From positions 2,852,001-2,916,000 of the forward strand of contig CBDDFL010000001.1 in the NCBI GenBank assembly GCA_965227095.1: a stretch of 64,000 bases of DNA, read 5' to 3'. Positions 25,551 to 34,755 of this stretch are shown here, in pieces; within the stretch, counting starts at the first letter, position 1; each line of letters starts with the position of its first letter. The stretch comes from JANQMY01 sp965227095. GTDB taxonomy: Bacteria; Pseudomonadota; Alphaproteobacteria; JANQMY01. Made by a program: the position numbers and the translations under genes. Below the pieces are notes generated by a model, which worked only from the letters and a program-made list of their open reading frames with translations, made no database searches and was not told the DNA's origin.

Positions 25551-26249
25551 ATGACAACACCAAATGATCTGGCGCGGATAGGCACGCTTATCGGAGAACC
25601 GACCCGCGCCGCCATCTTAACGACCCTGATGGACGGCCGTGCCTTCACGGCGTCTGAGCTTGCTCAGTGTGCGAATGTAACGCCACAAACCGCAAGCAGT
25701 CACTTGGCCATGCTGGCGGATGCAGATCTCATTCGTGTAAAAAAGCAAGGACGTCACCGGTATCATCGCCTGTCATCCGCGCAAGTTGCGGCCATGATCG
25801 AAAGTGTCATGGAAATCGCGGTTCAATCGGGCAGCGCGCCGAAGCCCATCTCAACGGGACCTAAAAACGAGGATATGCGGCGGGCGCGCACCTGTTACGA
25901 TCATTTTGCCGGACGCTTGGGTGTCCGGATCGCCGAGGCGCTGGCCGCCAAAGGGTTCGTTGAGATGGACGACGATGTGGGTGTGGTCACGGATTTGGGC
26001 ACAACGTTCTTTGAAACGAACGGCATTCTGCCCGCCGCGCCGGATATGAAAACCAAAAGGCCGCTGTGCCGGCCGTGTCTCGATTGGTCGGAACGCAAAC
26101 CTCACATCGGCGGACGCCTGGGGGCGGCCCTCTACACCCATTTCACAGACAAGCGCTATGTTCTGCGGTCTTCAAAGTCGCGGGCCGTGACGGTGACACG
26201 GGAAGGGGAACAGGCGCTGCAAACCTTATTCGGGATTTCTCAAATTTAG
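25551..26249 (+). CDS. ArsR-family winged-helix regulator (long form)
   Basis: 232 residues. The N-terminal HTH (residues 8-75) reads IGEPTRAAILTTLMDGRAFT, then ASELAQCANVTPQTASSHLA and MLADADLIRVKKQGRHRYHR. The C-terminal half contains RRARTCYDHFAGRLGVRIAE and a Cys/His/Trp-rich RPLCRPCLDWSERKPHIGGR, a layout seen in a subgroup of ArsR-like repressors that lack the classic metal site. It stands alone and upstream of an SDR gene on the same strand; the ligand is unknown. Confidence 0.88.
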   Translation: MTTPNDLARIGTLIGEPTRAAILTTLMDGRAFTASELAQCANVTPQTASSHLAMLADADLIRVKKQGRHRYHRLSSAQVAAMIESVMEIAVQSGSAPKPISTGPKNEDMRRARTCYDHFAGRLGVRIAEALAAKGFVEMDDDVGVVTDLGTTFFETNGILPAAPDMKTKRPLCRPCLDWSERKPHIGGRLGAALYTHFTDKRYVLRSSKSRAVTVTREGEQALQTLFGISQI

Positions 26250-26325
26250 GCCGACCTTTACGCCACGCTGAAGACGCCATAAGGTCTCGAAAAGAAACCA
26301 ATTTTCACGGGAAGGTCTTTCAGTC

Positions 26326-27072
26326 ATGTCGGATACTGCGCTCATTGTGGGCGGCGGCCCAGGCACAAGCGCAAGCTGCGCGGCGTTGTTTGCCAAGAAC
26401 GGAATGGATGTGGCCATCGCCGCCAGAACCCCGGACAAGCCGGCACTAATGGACCTGGAAACACATTTCAACGTTCGGCGCTATGGGTGCGACGCCTCGG
26501 ACGCTTCCTCGGTCGGGCAGTTATTTGAAACAGTGACCCGCGACCTGTCGGCGCCACGTCTGGTGGTCCACAATATCGATGGACGGATGCGTGATGTGTT
26601 CCGCAAAGGGATCCACGAAGTTGACCCCGACCTTGTGGCACAAGTGATGAATAATTCCGCCTACAGCGCCTTCCTGGTTGCGCAACAGGCCGCCAAGAAG
26701 ATGCTTGATAACGCGCCGGATACAAACGGTAAGCGCGGCACCATCATTTTCACCAATGCCAGCGCCTCTATGAAAGGGTTTGCAAAAAGCGGGGCTTTCG
26801 CCATGGCGTGTTTTGCCAAAAAAGGATTGGCGCAAAGCATTGCCCGCGAATTGAATCCACAAGGTATTCACGTAGCCCATGTGCCTATCGACGCAGCGAT
26901 CGGGCGCGAACAGGAAGACGGAACCCGCGGCCATTGGGCGGCCGGCGAAACGGTCGACGACAATATGGCCGATCCCCAGCACATAGCCGAAACCTATTGG
27001 CAATTATACCAACAACATCGCTCCACTTGGACATTCGAGGTCGTGCTGCGTCCCTGGACCGAAAAATGGTAA
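26326..27072 (+). CDS. SDR-family protein lacking the catalytic Tyr/Lys
   Basis: 248 residues. The Rossmann cofactor loop VGGGPGTSASCAALFAKNG lies at 8-26 and an NIDG in place of NNAG at 83-86. The usual YxxxK is missing: the aligned stretch KSGAFAMACFAKKGLAQSIA has Phe158 and Cys162. LNPQGIHVAHVPIDAAIG follows as in related short-chain dehydrogenases. Nucleotide binding is likely, classic SDR redox chemistry doubtful. The subgroup is widespread next to catabolic genes. It is convergent with the penicillin-acylase gene, 13 nt apart. Confidence 0.83.
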   Translation: MSDTALIVGGGPGTSASCAALFAKNGMDVAIAARTPDKPALMDLETHFNVRRYGCDASDASSVGQLFETVTRDLSAPRLVVHNIDGRMRDVFRKGIHEVDPDLVAQVMNNSAYSAFLVAQQAAKKMLDNAPDTNGKRGTIIFTNASASMKGFAKSGAFAMACFAKKGLAQSIARELNPQGIHVAHVPIDAAIGREQEDGTRGHWAAGETVDDNMADPQHIAETYWQLYQQHRSTWTFEVVLRPWTEKW

Positions 27073-27085
27073 GGCACATTCGGCC

Positions 27086-29239
27086 TTAGTCTTTGCCCGG
27101 ACGATAGGTTCGCGACGCGTTGGCCTCGACCGCCTCGCGGCTCAATAGGGCATCCCGCCAGTTTTGATCCGCGAAGAGGCGCGCCTGATCCGAATAATGT
27201 TGTGACGATACATCCAATGTGGCGGCGCCATATTGATGAATGACCTTGGCCTTTTGCGCACCCGTTGCGTCCCAGTCAACCAGCGCGATCCAGGTGTCGC
27301 CGGCATTCGCGCGCAGTTTTCCGTCATCGCCAATTTCTGCCGGGTAAATTGCCCGCAACACATCGGCACCACCTCCTACCGGAAGATCAAGGTCGCCACG
27401 AACCAGCCTATTCACTTCCCCCCATTCAGGATCGATGCGGCCATAATGTGTTTCCAAGTAGGTCACGGCAAACCGAAAAGCATCCGCGGGCGAGGGGGCG
27501 GGGTCGCCCGTAAACTCGGCAGTGACCTCTTTTAAAACCGTCAGCGCCCCAAGCGCTGCATGTCTGTTGGTCGCGTCTAACGAGCGATCCCAAGCGGCAA
27601 GATGTTTGGCGGCTTTGGCAAGGTTTTCGTTTTCGCTCCAGTCCTGCGCCAGCACTTTCTGAATGACATCGCTTGCCGGAGAATTGGATGCATAGGTTTT
27701 GTCGAATTTGAGCTCTAACAAGCCTTGCTCGCTCAACCGCGTTGTCCCATCCGTCAGTTCCTGCAATCGCAAGGACCGGTTGGTGTCATCGGTTTGCAGG
27801 CCCATGGATGGCGGAAATTGTTCCGGCGTCAAATTGTCCGGTCCGTCGGTTGCGGAATAGGGCTGGTTATTCGCATTAAACACCAACCCCGATTGAGGGT
27901 TGACCAATTTCGGAACGGCGTCGAAAGGACGATATCCTTGCCAAATCAAGTCTGAACGGTCCCCGGGCAAATCCTTTTTCCAATCCCACCCATCTATTCG
28001 GTTTGGATACTGACCATTGTGGATAAACGCCACATTCCCCGCCTTGTCGGCATAGATATAGTTGATACTGGGAAGCGCCAACATTTCCATCGCGCCCAGA
28101 AATTCATCCAAATTTCGCGCTTTGTTGAGCCGATAGTATTGTTCCAATTGCCGGATTTCGTTCATGCCGGAAAACCGGATGGCATAAGTGCCGTGTTTGG
28201 CGTCGATAACCGGTCCATGGACCGACCGCAGAACAGGCCGTTTAGCGGTAAAGGCAAACGGCCCCCATAATCGAACTTCAATATCGACGGATGACACGTC
28301 AAAATCCCGCCATTCTCCATCCAACAGATATTGCTTCGGATTATCGGGGTTGATGGTCAGCCGGTAGACGTCATCTAAATCAGGCTTGCTGACCGTATTG
28401 GCCCATCCTAAAGACCGGTTGAAACCATGCAGGATCACCGGCGTTCCTGGGAACAGCCCGCCGCTAATGTCTAGGCCGTCTTCAGAAACCAGATGGGCTT
28501 CCCACCAGGCCACGGGTCCCGTCATCGGCTGATGAGAATTAATCAGCAGACGTGTGTGTCCGTCCGTCGTCCGATCCGCGCTCACAGCGATTGCATTAGA
28601 GCCTATCTCGCTAAATCCCCGCTTGCGAATTTCCCAGGCATGGCCATCAGATGACGGCGCCACAGCCAATTCTTTGTCACGTGTTTCGCCAAACAAGGCG
28701 AGCAGGGTTTTGTCCAATCCATAAAAGAACGGTGTTTTAAAAATGAACCCAGCCACAATATCTTCGCCCGTAAACGGGGCAAGGCCTTGCCAGGTTTCGC
28801 CTGGGTGTTCAGACGCATACAGATTAAGGCCGGCGGCATATGCCTCTGCCATGGCTTTCACATCCGCGGGCACATCCGTTTCGTATCGTCGGTCAATCGT
28901 CCCCCAAACATCCAACAACGCGACGATATAATCTGTCGGCGCCGCATTCAGGCCGCGATACCGCGCCAGTACGCCGCGCGTGGCTGCTGTGACTTCCTGT
29001 ATGGTTTCAAAATCATCTTCCGCATGAGCATAGCCAACGCCGAACGCGGTATCTGCATCGCGTTTGCCATAAATGTGCGGCACGCCCCAATTATCCCGGA
29101 TAATTTCTACCTGGTAGCGCGCCGCCGGGCCGGCCAGATTTTCCGGCGCCGGATTGGACGGCAAGGGCGTCCACAGCCAAGTCGCGGCCCCAATCAACAA
29201 AACCCCTAGGCCGACACCGATCCACCTTAGATAAGACAT
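27086..29239 (-). CDS. Penicillin acylase family protein (Ntn hydrolase)
   Basis: 717 residues with a hydrophobic N-terminal segment (about 5-24) for export or anchoring. The alpha-chain block YQVEIIRDNWGVPHIYG, then DADTAFGVGYAHAEDDFETI is followed by the autoprocessing point before the nucleophile Ser214 in EIG-SNAIAVSADRT. The beta chain holds INSHQPMTGPVAWWEAHL, HGFNRSLGWANTVSKPDLDD and the SMGLQTDDTNRSLRL block. The precursor is expected to cut itself and the exposed N-terminal Ser to hydrolyse amides. Substrates can be acyl-homoserine lactones, beta-lactams or other amides; which one is not shown. Confidence 0.93.
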   Translation of the reverse strand: MSYLRWIGVGLGVLLIGAATWLWTPLPSNPAPENLAGPAARYQVEIIRDNWGVPHIYGKRDADTAFGVGYAHAEDDFETIQEVTAATRGVLARYRGLNAAPTDYIVALLDVWGTIDRRYETDVPADVKAMAEAYAAGLNLYASEHPGETWQGLAPFTGEDIVAGFIFKTPFFYGLDKTLLALFGETRDKELAVAPSSDGHAWEIRKRGFSEIGSNAIAVSADRTTDGHTRLLINSHQPMTGPVAWWEAHLVSEDGLDISGGLFPGTPVILHGFNRSLGWANTVSKPDLDDVYRLTINPDNPKQYLLDGEWRDFDVSSVDIEVRLWGPFAFTAKRPVLRSVHGPVIDAKHGTYAIRFSGMNEIRQLEQYYRLNKARNLDEFLGAMEMLALPSINYIYADKAGNVAFIHNGQYPNRIDGWDWKKDLPGDRSDLIWQGYRPFDAVPKLVNPQSGLVFNANNQPYSATDGPDNLTPEQFPPSMGLQTDDTNRSLRLQELTDGTTRLSEQGLLELKFDKTYASNSPASDVIQKVLAQDWSENENLAKAAKHLAAWDRSLDATNRHAALGALTVLKEVTAEFTGDPAPSPADAFRFAVTYLETHYGRIDPEWGEVNRLVRGDLDLPVGGGADVLRAIYPAEIGDDGKLRANAGDTWIALVDWDATGAQKAKVIHQYGAATLDVSSQHYSDQARLFADQNWRDALLSREAVEANASRTYRPGKD

Positions 29240-29403
29240 TTCGTTTCCCCGATTTTTTTATGAGAGTGAAGATACAGGAAATCTAGGTCTAGAGTCACAT
29301 GACACTCCGGCTGACCGCGTGGTGTGCCGGTTTAATGATCTGTCAGCGGATCGACGCAATACTTTCAAATTGTTTCTCATCACACTTTACGCACCTACAG
29401 ATC

Positions 29404-29544
29404 TCCAATATTGAAACCCTGAAGGAGTCATCCGTTGATTTTCTGGTGAGGCCGTTCTGCGAGGGTGCGCATTATTTTGATGTTCTGTATTCGGTACCGG
29501 AACAGACTAAGAAAGCACTGGACGCTGCGAATTTGGAAATACCG
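29404..29544 (+). pseudogene. Relic of an MscS-type mechanosensitive channel, C-terminal end only
   Basis: Within a short open frame, SSVDFLVRPFCEGAHYFDVL and YSVPEQTKKALDAANLEIP correspond to the last 45 residues of small-conductance mechanosensitive channels (typical form SSVxFxVRPWxxxxDYWxVxxxxxExxKxAxDxAGIEIPFPQ). No transmembrane or pore helix precedes it, and after EIP the frame runs into unrelated sequence. It is a truncated remnant, not a working channel. Confidence 0.72.
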
Positions 29545-30092
29545 TGTTCCAGCATCGAAAAGTCTTTTTGCAAAAAAGAGATGCGCGAGGTTTTGAAGGC
29601 ACGTTGTGAGCCTTTTTTGATACCCATTATTTTCCATAATATATATTATGCGCCTTTGGTGTGTGGCTGCAGAAGCGGTTTCTTATGAGCAAATCAAAGC
29701 CTGCCTCGCCTATAATTTGGTGAAATTTGAACCGCTCATGTCCAACAGGCTGACGCTGCGCTATGGCAAGGTTATGTTCATCCTGGAGCTGAGTGACATC
29801 ACATCGGAGTTGCCACGCAAACGGGTCACGGTCTCCGATTATCCTGATGAGACCGACTAGAGTTCGTACAAAGGCGTTTCTCTACCCTATCGGACCTTTG
29901 ACAAGATCAGATCTGTCAATCGTGCCGAGAAGGTTGAGAACAAGAGATAGGTACTGCCCTCGCCTTTGCCGCCGAGATGCAGGACGAACGAGAGGTCAAA
30001 CGCAGCCAGAGAACACCCAAGCGCCGGGGACAGGGTCAAAACATTCACTCAAACTAACTGTGAACGGCAATAATCGATAAACGAAACCATTA
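29545..30092. other. Gene-poor stretch after the MscS relic
   Basis: Only short frames occur here. One at 29648-29860 (70 codons) has an alternating hydrophobic pattern (KVMFILELSDITSELPRKRV) but no ribosome-binding site and no family that I recognise. It may be a degraded fragment like its neighbour. No RNA gene, terminator or repeat was seen. Confidence 0.4.
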
Positions 30093-31565
30093 TTATTCTA
30101 CTGGGTGCGGTAGCGGACCAGCTCCTCCCGCCTGCAGTCCCGGATAATGGGGCGGGTCGGCCTGGTCGATTTCGCTTGTCCATGGGTCAGGGAGAAGACG
30201 AGGAGATCCGTCCTCGGAAAATATCATGATCGGATCGCTTGCTTTGGTAAATTTGGTCCAGTTGCCGATGGACTGTGTGTCGGCCTCCATGTACGCGAAC
30301 TGTTTGACATATCCGGTCACAGATTCTGCAAGTGCGTGGTCGGCTTCCGTTGCTGCATCTCTGTACAGTGAACTGACCGTTCGCAGGAAAAAGGGAATGT
30401 CCATTGCGTGTACGGCGGTTTTCTCAGGCGATGCCGGGGGTATATAAGAAAAACGATACTGGAAGACGGGTACGCCCTGTTTTGCCTGTCGCAAAGAGAA
30501 TTGGCGGGCGCCGGCAACCATAAATCCCGTGCGCCCACCTAAGTCGTCTGCGGTAGCACCTACCATCAGAGGGATCTTTTTAAATTCGCCCGCCTTATAG
30601 GCTTCTCCGAATTTAGCAACAATTGATCCATCCTCGACGGGTCCGCCGCCATTGAATGTGAGCGGGTCGGTTGGTGGTGTCATGAAAGTGAGGCCATCCA
30701 AAACTTCTTCTGCGGAAAGCGCTCGAAGTTTGGAAAGGGCGTCAGGATCGCTCGGAGAGATTCCCTTTCGCGCAGCAAAGTTGACGCCCAATCCCTCGGC
30801 GTCACGAAGCGTGCCCGTTCCCAGATCGTCTCCATTGGCGCCCGACATTATGATTGCTTTGTGAAATAGTCCGTCATTAAGTGGGGACGTCAGCAGCGCG
30901 TGAATTGATACGCCACCGGCGCTCTCTCCCATTACGGTGATGTTCTCAACATCTCCACCGAAGGCTTCGATATTTTCGCGAATCCATTGCAGCGCGGCGA
31001 TCTGATCAAGCGTCCCATAGTTGAAGAACTTACCGTTATCCGGGTCTTCTTCGGTCAGTTTCGGGTGAGCAAAAAAGCCGAAGCGTCCGATCCGGTAATT
31101 CAAGCTCACGACCACCATGTCTTTCTTTGCAAGATTGGCACCTTCATAGATCGGGGCCGACGTGCCACCAATCACCCAGCCGCCGCCATAAATCCAAACA
31201 AGCACAGGAAGCGGCCCTTGCTTTGCAGCAGGCCGCCAGACATTAAGGTATAGGCAGTCTTCGGAAGGCGTTGTCCTCATATTGAATGCCTGCGGGCCGA
31301 ATGGGAGCTGAGTGCAATCGGACGCAAAAGCAGTCGCGTCGCGAATCCCGGTCCACGGTGCAACCGGTTGAGGGGCGCGCCAGCGCAGTTCATTGACCGG
31401 TGGCGCAGCAAAGGGAATTCCCTTCCAGCTCTCAACGCCATCAACGACTGACCCTGCCACTTCACCGTGCTTCGTTGTGATTGTCGGAGCCGCTTCCGAT
31501 TGCGCGGTCGTCCATGTGCCCGCAATCAATGCGGCGGCAAGAATGAAATAAGTTTTCCGGAGCAT
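30093..31565 (-). CDS. Carboxylesterase / type B lipase
   Basis: 490 residues from the ATG at 31565, preceded by AAGGA; the longer frame to 31634 has no ribosome-binding site. The signal peptide ends SEA or AAP near 26. The type B carboxylesterase marks are SEDCLYLNVW (about residues 100-109), IYGGGWVIGGT (oxyanion loop), the nucleophile in VMGESAGGVSIHALL and the His of VHAMDIPFF. It hydrolyses carboxyl esters in the periplasm or outside. Divergent from nothing close; a cupin gene follows 111 nt upstream on the same strand. Confidence 0.93.
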   Translation of the reverse strand: MLRKTYFILAAALIAGTWTTAQSEAAPTITTKHGEVAGSVVDGVESWKGIPFAAPPVNELRWRAPQPVAPWTGIRDATAFASDCTQLPFGPQAFNMRTTPSEDCLYLNVWRPAAKQGPLPVLVWIYGGGWVIGGTSAPIYEGANLAKKDMVVVSLNYRIGRFGFFAHPKLTEEDPDNGKFFNYGTLDQIAALQWIRENIEAFGGDVENITVMGESAGGVSIHALLTSPLNDGLFHKAIIMSGANGDDLGTGTLRDAEGLGVNFAARKGISPSDPDALSKLRALSAEEVLDGLTFMTPPTDPLTFNGGGPVEDGSIVAKFGEAYKAGEFKKIPLMVGATADDLGGRTGFMVAGARQFSLRQAKQGVPVFQYRFSYIPPASPEKTAVHAMDIPFFLRTVSSLYRDAATEADHALAESVTGYVKQFAYMEADTQSIGNWTKFTKASDPIMIFSEDGSPRLLPDPWTSEIDQADPPHYPGLQAGGAGPLPHPVE

Positions 31566-31676
31566 CAGTGTATCCTTCTGGCAGTCATGGTAATAGCGCA
31601 CCAAAGATAATCCGCAGTACCACATAAAATTCATTTCGTTTGGAAGTATTCAGCTGTTCGTTAATGCAAACCCGAC

Positions 31677-32108
31677 TTAGTCTGGCTCCACATCCGACAG
31701 GTATTGTTCATCTGTCACCTTCTCCATCCAGGACACAGGCGCCCCATCAAACCACTCTTGAATTGCGATATGGGTCATCGCGGTTAAATCGGTCCCTCCA
31801 TGCCAGTGTTTCTGGCCGCATTCGCAGTGCACCACATCGCCTGCGCGAATTTCTTTCTTTGGGCCACCCCAACACTGTGTCCAGCCGCACCCCTCGGTGA
31901 CGACGAGGTATTGTCCCAAAGGATGAAGATGCCAAGCGGTTCGCGCACCCGGTTCAAAAGTGACTCGAGCGCCTGACGTTCGGGCGGGCTCATCCGGGCC
32001 GAAAAGCATGTCGATTGTCACGTTTCCGGTGAAATTTTCTTCAGGTCCTTTTGTTGATGGCCGGGACCCGATACGGTGGATTGTCATTTTCATTAGTTGG
32101 TCGCTCAC
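31677..32108 (-). CDS. Cupin-domain protein
   Basis: 143 residues with GTG start (an ATG at 32093 is the alternative). Cupin motif 1 reads TAWHLHPLGQYLVVTEGCGW and motif 2 is GDVVHCECGQKHWHGG, with His/Gln/His metal ligands. It belongs to the small (R)-mandelonitrile-lyase or carboxymuconolactone-associated single-domain cupins. Function unknown; such proteins are often controlled by an AraC regulator next to them, and one starts divergently 175 nt away. Confidence 0.88.
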   Translation of the reverse strand: MSDQLMKMTIHRIGSRPSTKGPEENFTGNVTIDMLFGPDEPARTSGARVTFEPGARTAWHLHPLGQYLVVTEGCGWTQCWGGPKKEIRAGDVVHCECGQKHWHGGTDLTAMTHIAIQEWFDGAPVSWMEKVTDEQYLSDVEPD

Positions 32109-32282
32109 CCGTTATGAGTAGAAAGATTGGTGAGCATTTTATTGTGCGAAGGATGAAAACAGATAGACCAATCCAATCCCATTATTGCCTATTTGTCCGA
32201 GATTGGCGTGTGTTGGTTGTGAAACGCACCGTTGTTGTTTAGCTTGGGGCTCCTATTCGAAGTCTGAAAACAGGCTGTTGAC

Positions 32283-33215
32283 GTGAAAGATGCGCAAATA
32301 AGGCTAAAAAAGACCGCCAGTGAGTTGACCGCAAGTATTGCCCAATTGGCTGATGAAATTGGCTTTCACTTAACAGCAGTGCCCGGCTTAGCGATTTTTC
32401 GCCGCGAAGCTTCCACCAAACCTACAAGCGCAATGTACGATCCGTGCATTTGTGTGGTTGCTCAGGGTGCTAAGCGTGTATACCTGGAAAAAGATAGCTA
32501 TGTGTATGACGCACGGCATTATCTGGTCACCGCGGCTCATCTGCCTACAGACGTCCAAGTCATCCAAGCAAGTGCTCAAGAACCATGCTTGGGATTGAAG
32601 CTTCAGCTCGATCTTACAGAGATGTCGCAACTCATGGCGGACAGTGCCTTGCCTGCTCCGCGCGAACAACGGTCAAGCCGGGCAATGGCAACAGGCGAAA
32701 TGGATCTACCGCTGTTAAGTGCGTTCACCAGATTGATTGACCTGGCCAACGTGCCAGATGAAGTTCCGATTCTAGCACCGATCCTCAAACGGGAAATTTA
32801 CTGCCGTCTGCTTATGGGAGAACAAGGGGCATTGCTGCGTCAGACTGTGTCTGCGGGAAACCACACACATCGAATCTCCCGCGCAATTGATTGGCTCAAA
32901 GACAATTTCACGAGCCCTTTGAAAGTTGAGGCGCTGGCCGAACAAGCTAGTATGAGCACTTCGACATTCCACAATCACTTTCGAGCGTTAACGGCCACCA
33001 GCCCGCTTCAATACCAGAAACGACTCCGGCTCAATGAGGCACGCAGGTTGATGATCGCTGAAGGTTTGGATGCGCGTAGCGTCGCATTCCAAGTGGGTTA
33101 TGAGAGTCCTTCACAGTTCAGCCGTGAATACAGCCGACTGTTTGGTGCACCCCCGATGCAAGATGTCCAAAAATTAAATGAATTGGCTATTGGGGAAAGC
33201 GCTTTCGCTGAGTAG
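32283..33215 (+). CDS. AraC-family transcriptional regulator
   Basis: 310 residues with GTG start. The N-terminal AraC_N domain (about 25-190) contains YDPCICVVAQGAKRVYLEKD and VTAAHLPTDVQVIQAS. The C-terminal double HTH (about 205-300) has ISRAIDWLKDNFTSPLKVEA, then ASMSTSTFHNHFRALTATSP and SVAFQVGYESPSQFSREYSR. This AraC_N type usually sits beside cupin, reductase or esterase genes that it activates; the divergent cupin gene and the esterase beyond it are the likely targets. Confidence 0.92.
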   Translation: MKDAQIRLKKTASELTASIAQLADEIGFHLTAVPGLAIFRREASTKPTSAMYDPCICVVAQGAKRVYLEKDSYVYDARHYLVTAAHLPTDVQVIQASAQEPCLGLKLQLDLTEMSQLMADSALPAPREQRSSRAMATGEMDLPLLSAFTRLIDLANVPDEVPILAPILKREIYCRLLMGEQGALLRQTVSAGNHTHRISRAIDWLKDNFTSPLKVEALAEQASMSTSTFHNHFRALTATSPLQYQKRLRLNEARRLMIAEGLDARSVAFQVGYESPSQFSREYSRLFGAPPMQDVQKLNELAIGESAFAE

Positions 33216-33325
33216 TGGCTCGATCAGCAACTACGATGGCTCCATAAGTGCGCCGCTGTCGCTTTTCAAATTGCTCTGAGAAAACAATATGGAGACCAGA
33301 TCGGATGTTTCTTTAGACGTCCCTT

Positions 33326-34105
33326 TCATTTCTTGGTCATCACACCGTCGTTTACACTCACGTTTATGTTCGCTGTTGGCCCCAATCCCAAGCGGTCAAA
33401 CAGCGGTTGCGTGATGTGAGCTTGTGTATCCGGTGACAAAGCCGCGTTCCAATTCACCTGAGGGCGCACAAAATCCCGGGAGTAATATCCGAAGAGCAAG
33501 GCCCGTTCCCGATCGCGGGACGTGTTTGCGCCGGACGTATGCCACATGCGTCCATCCATGGCGATGATGGATCCAGCGTCCGCTTCGAACGGTTTCATGT
33601 GAGCGGCAATGTCCGTTGGAAGCTCCGCCCGCGACGTAAGTTTGTGGCTCTCAGGCAGGTAGCGTGTTGCGCCATTTCCCTCATCAACATCATCCAGGCA
33701 CCAAATAATGTTGATGGAACAGGGCGCAAGCCAAGGTTCCGGCATCACGATACCCTGATCGGAATGGATGGCCATAGATTTACTGCCGGGTTGCGCGATG
33801 TTGGCGGTAAAGTTCGAGATCATCCACCCCTCCCCCAACAGCTCGGTTACCAGGTCGGCGGCGGTCGGATGGAGGATCAAGTCACGAAACACAGCATCGA
33901 GATCAATTAGGTTAAACACACGTATATTGGCGTCGTTTGGATCCAGGCTTTCGATATGTGCCGGTACGCCGCGTCGGATGGATTCTTCGGATGCCGCAAT
34001 AAGCCGGGTACGAACGTTTCTCGCTTCTTCGGGTGTTAATACACCCGGGACGACACAGAATCCGTGTGTCGCCAGTGCTTCTTTGTGAACGGAGAGATCC
34101 AGCAT
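33326..34105 (-). CDS. Phytanoyl-CoA dioxygenase family protein
   Basis: 259 residues with AGGAAG ahead of the ATG. The Fe(II)/2-oxoglutarate jelly roll shows the HxD pair His114/Asp116 (MAIHSDQG), distal His189 (MWHTSGANTS) and Arg in RERALLFGYYSRDFVRPQ. It hydroxylates a small, often lipid-like substrate using 2-oxoglutarate and oxygen. The genes that follow upstream on the same strand (TetR, TPP-dependent enzyme, acyl-CoA dehydrogenase) suggest breakdown of branched or 2-hydroxy acyl-CoA compounds, an alpha-oxidation-like theme; this is inference. Confidence 0.92.
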   Translation of the reverse strand: MLDLSVHKEALATHGFCVVPGVLTPEEARNVRTRLIAASEESIRRGVPAHIESLDPNDANIRVFNLIDLDAVFRDLILHPTAADLVTELLGEGWMISNFTANIAQPGSKSMAIHSDQGIVMPEPWLAPCSINIIWCLDDVDEGNGATRYLPESHKLTSRAELPTDIAAHMKPFEADAGSIIAMDGRMWHTSGANTSRDRERALLFGYYSRDFVRPQVNWNAALSPDTQAHITQPLFDRLGLGPTANINVSVNDGVMTKK

Positions 34106-34154
34106 GAGCCTAGTCTTCCTTTGTGTACGTCCATCCAGTTTGACGCTGCCCGAT

Positions 34155-34751
34155 TTATGTTTGAGCGCCTTTTAAAAAGTTTTCGACCGCCGCCTTCATG
34201 AGCTGATGCAGATCGTGACCGGGCTCAACCACCCAGAACGTCGCGGCTGCGCTTATCTGAAACAGTGCAAGCGAACCGAGAAGTTCAGGCGGGAAATCAT
34301 GCTTGATGTCACCGGCGTTCTGCCCGTCACGCACGGTTTGGACAAATAACGCCAATAATTCCGGATGGGCCGCGTGCATGTTTGCAAGAGACACGCTTTG
34401 CGAAAACTCAATCATCATCTCGGTTGCGCCCGGTGTGGATTGAGACCAGGCATCCGCTATGCCATCACCAATAATCGTCAAAACAGTTCTGACATTCTTC
34501 TCGCCTGCCAGGTCCAATCTTTCTTCAATGTCGACTACCATCCGCCGATTAAACTCTTTCAACAGGCCGGCTTTGCCGTCGAAAATCCGAAAGAATGTCG
34601 CTCGGCCAACCCCAGCGGCCTGACAAATGGATTCCACTGAGACGTCACCGTAAGGGCGTTTTTGGAACAGATCCATGGCGGCGTCATAAATGCGCTCCGC
34701 ATTCCTGACCCGCCGTTGATTGCGCCCGTCTAACGTTTGTACGTCGGTCAT
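34155..34751 (-). CDS. TetR-family transcriptional regulator
   Basis: 198 residues from the ATG at 34751, which stands 4 nt after the stop of the TPP-dependent gene; a longer frame would lie inside that gene. The HTH (about residues 15-60) reads RIYDAAMDLFQKRPYGDVSV, then ESICQAAGVGRATFFRIFDG. The ligand domain is all-helical. Translational coupling to the TPP enzyme gene suggests that it reports on that pathway. Confidence 0.91.
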   Translation of the reverse strand: MTDVQTLDGRNQRRVRNAERIYDAAMDLFQKRPYGDVSVESICQAAGVGRATFFRIFDGKAGLLKEFNRRMVVDIEERLDLAGEKNVRTVLTIIGDGIADAWSQSTPGATEMMIEFSQSVSLANMHAAHPELLALFVQTVRDGQNAGDIKHDFPPELLGSLALFQISAAATFWVVEPGHDLHQLMKAAVENFLKGAQT

Positions 34752-34755
34752 GCCG

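Noticed and set aside
29648..29860. 70-codon plus-strand open frame
   Set aside because: No ribosome-binding site and no family; adjacent to a gene relic, so noted only as part of a gene-poor stretch.
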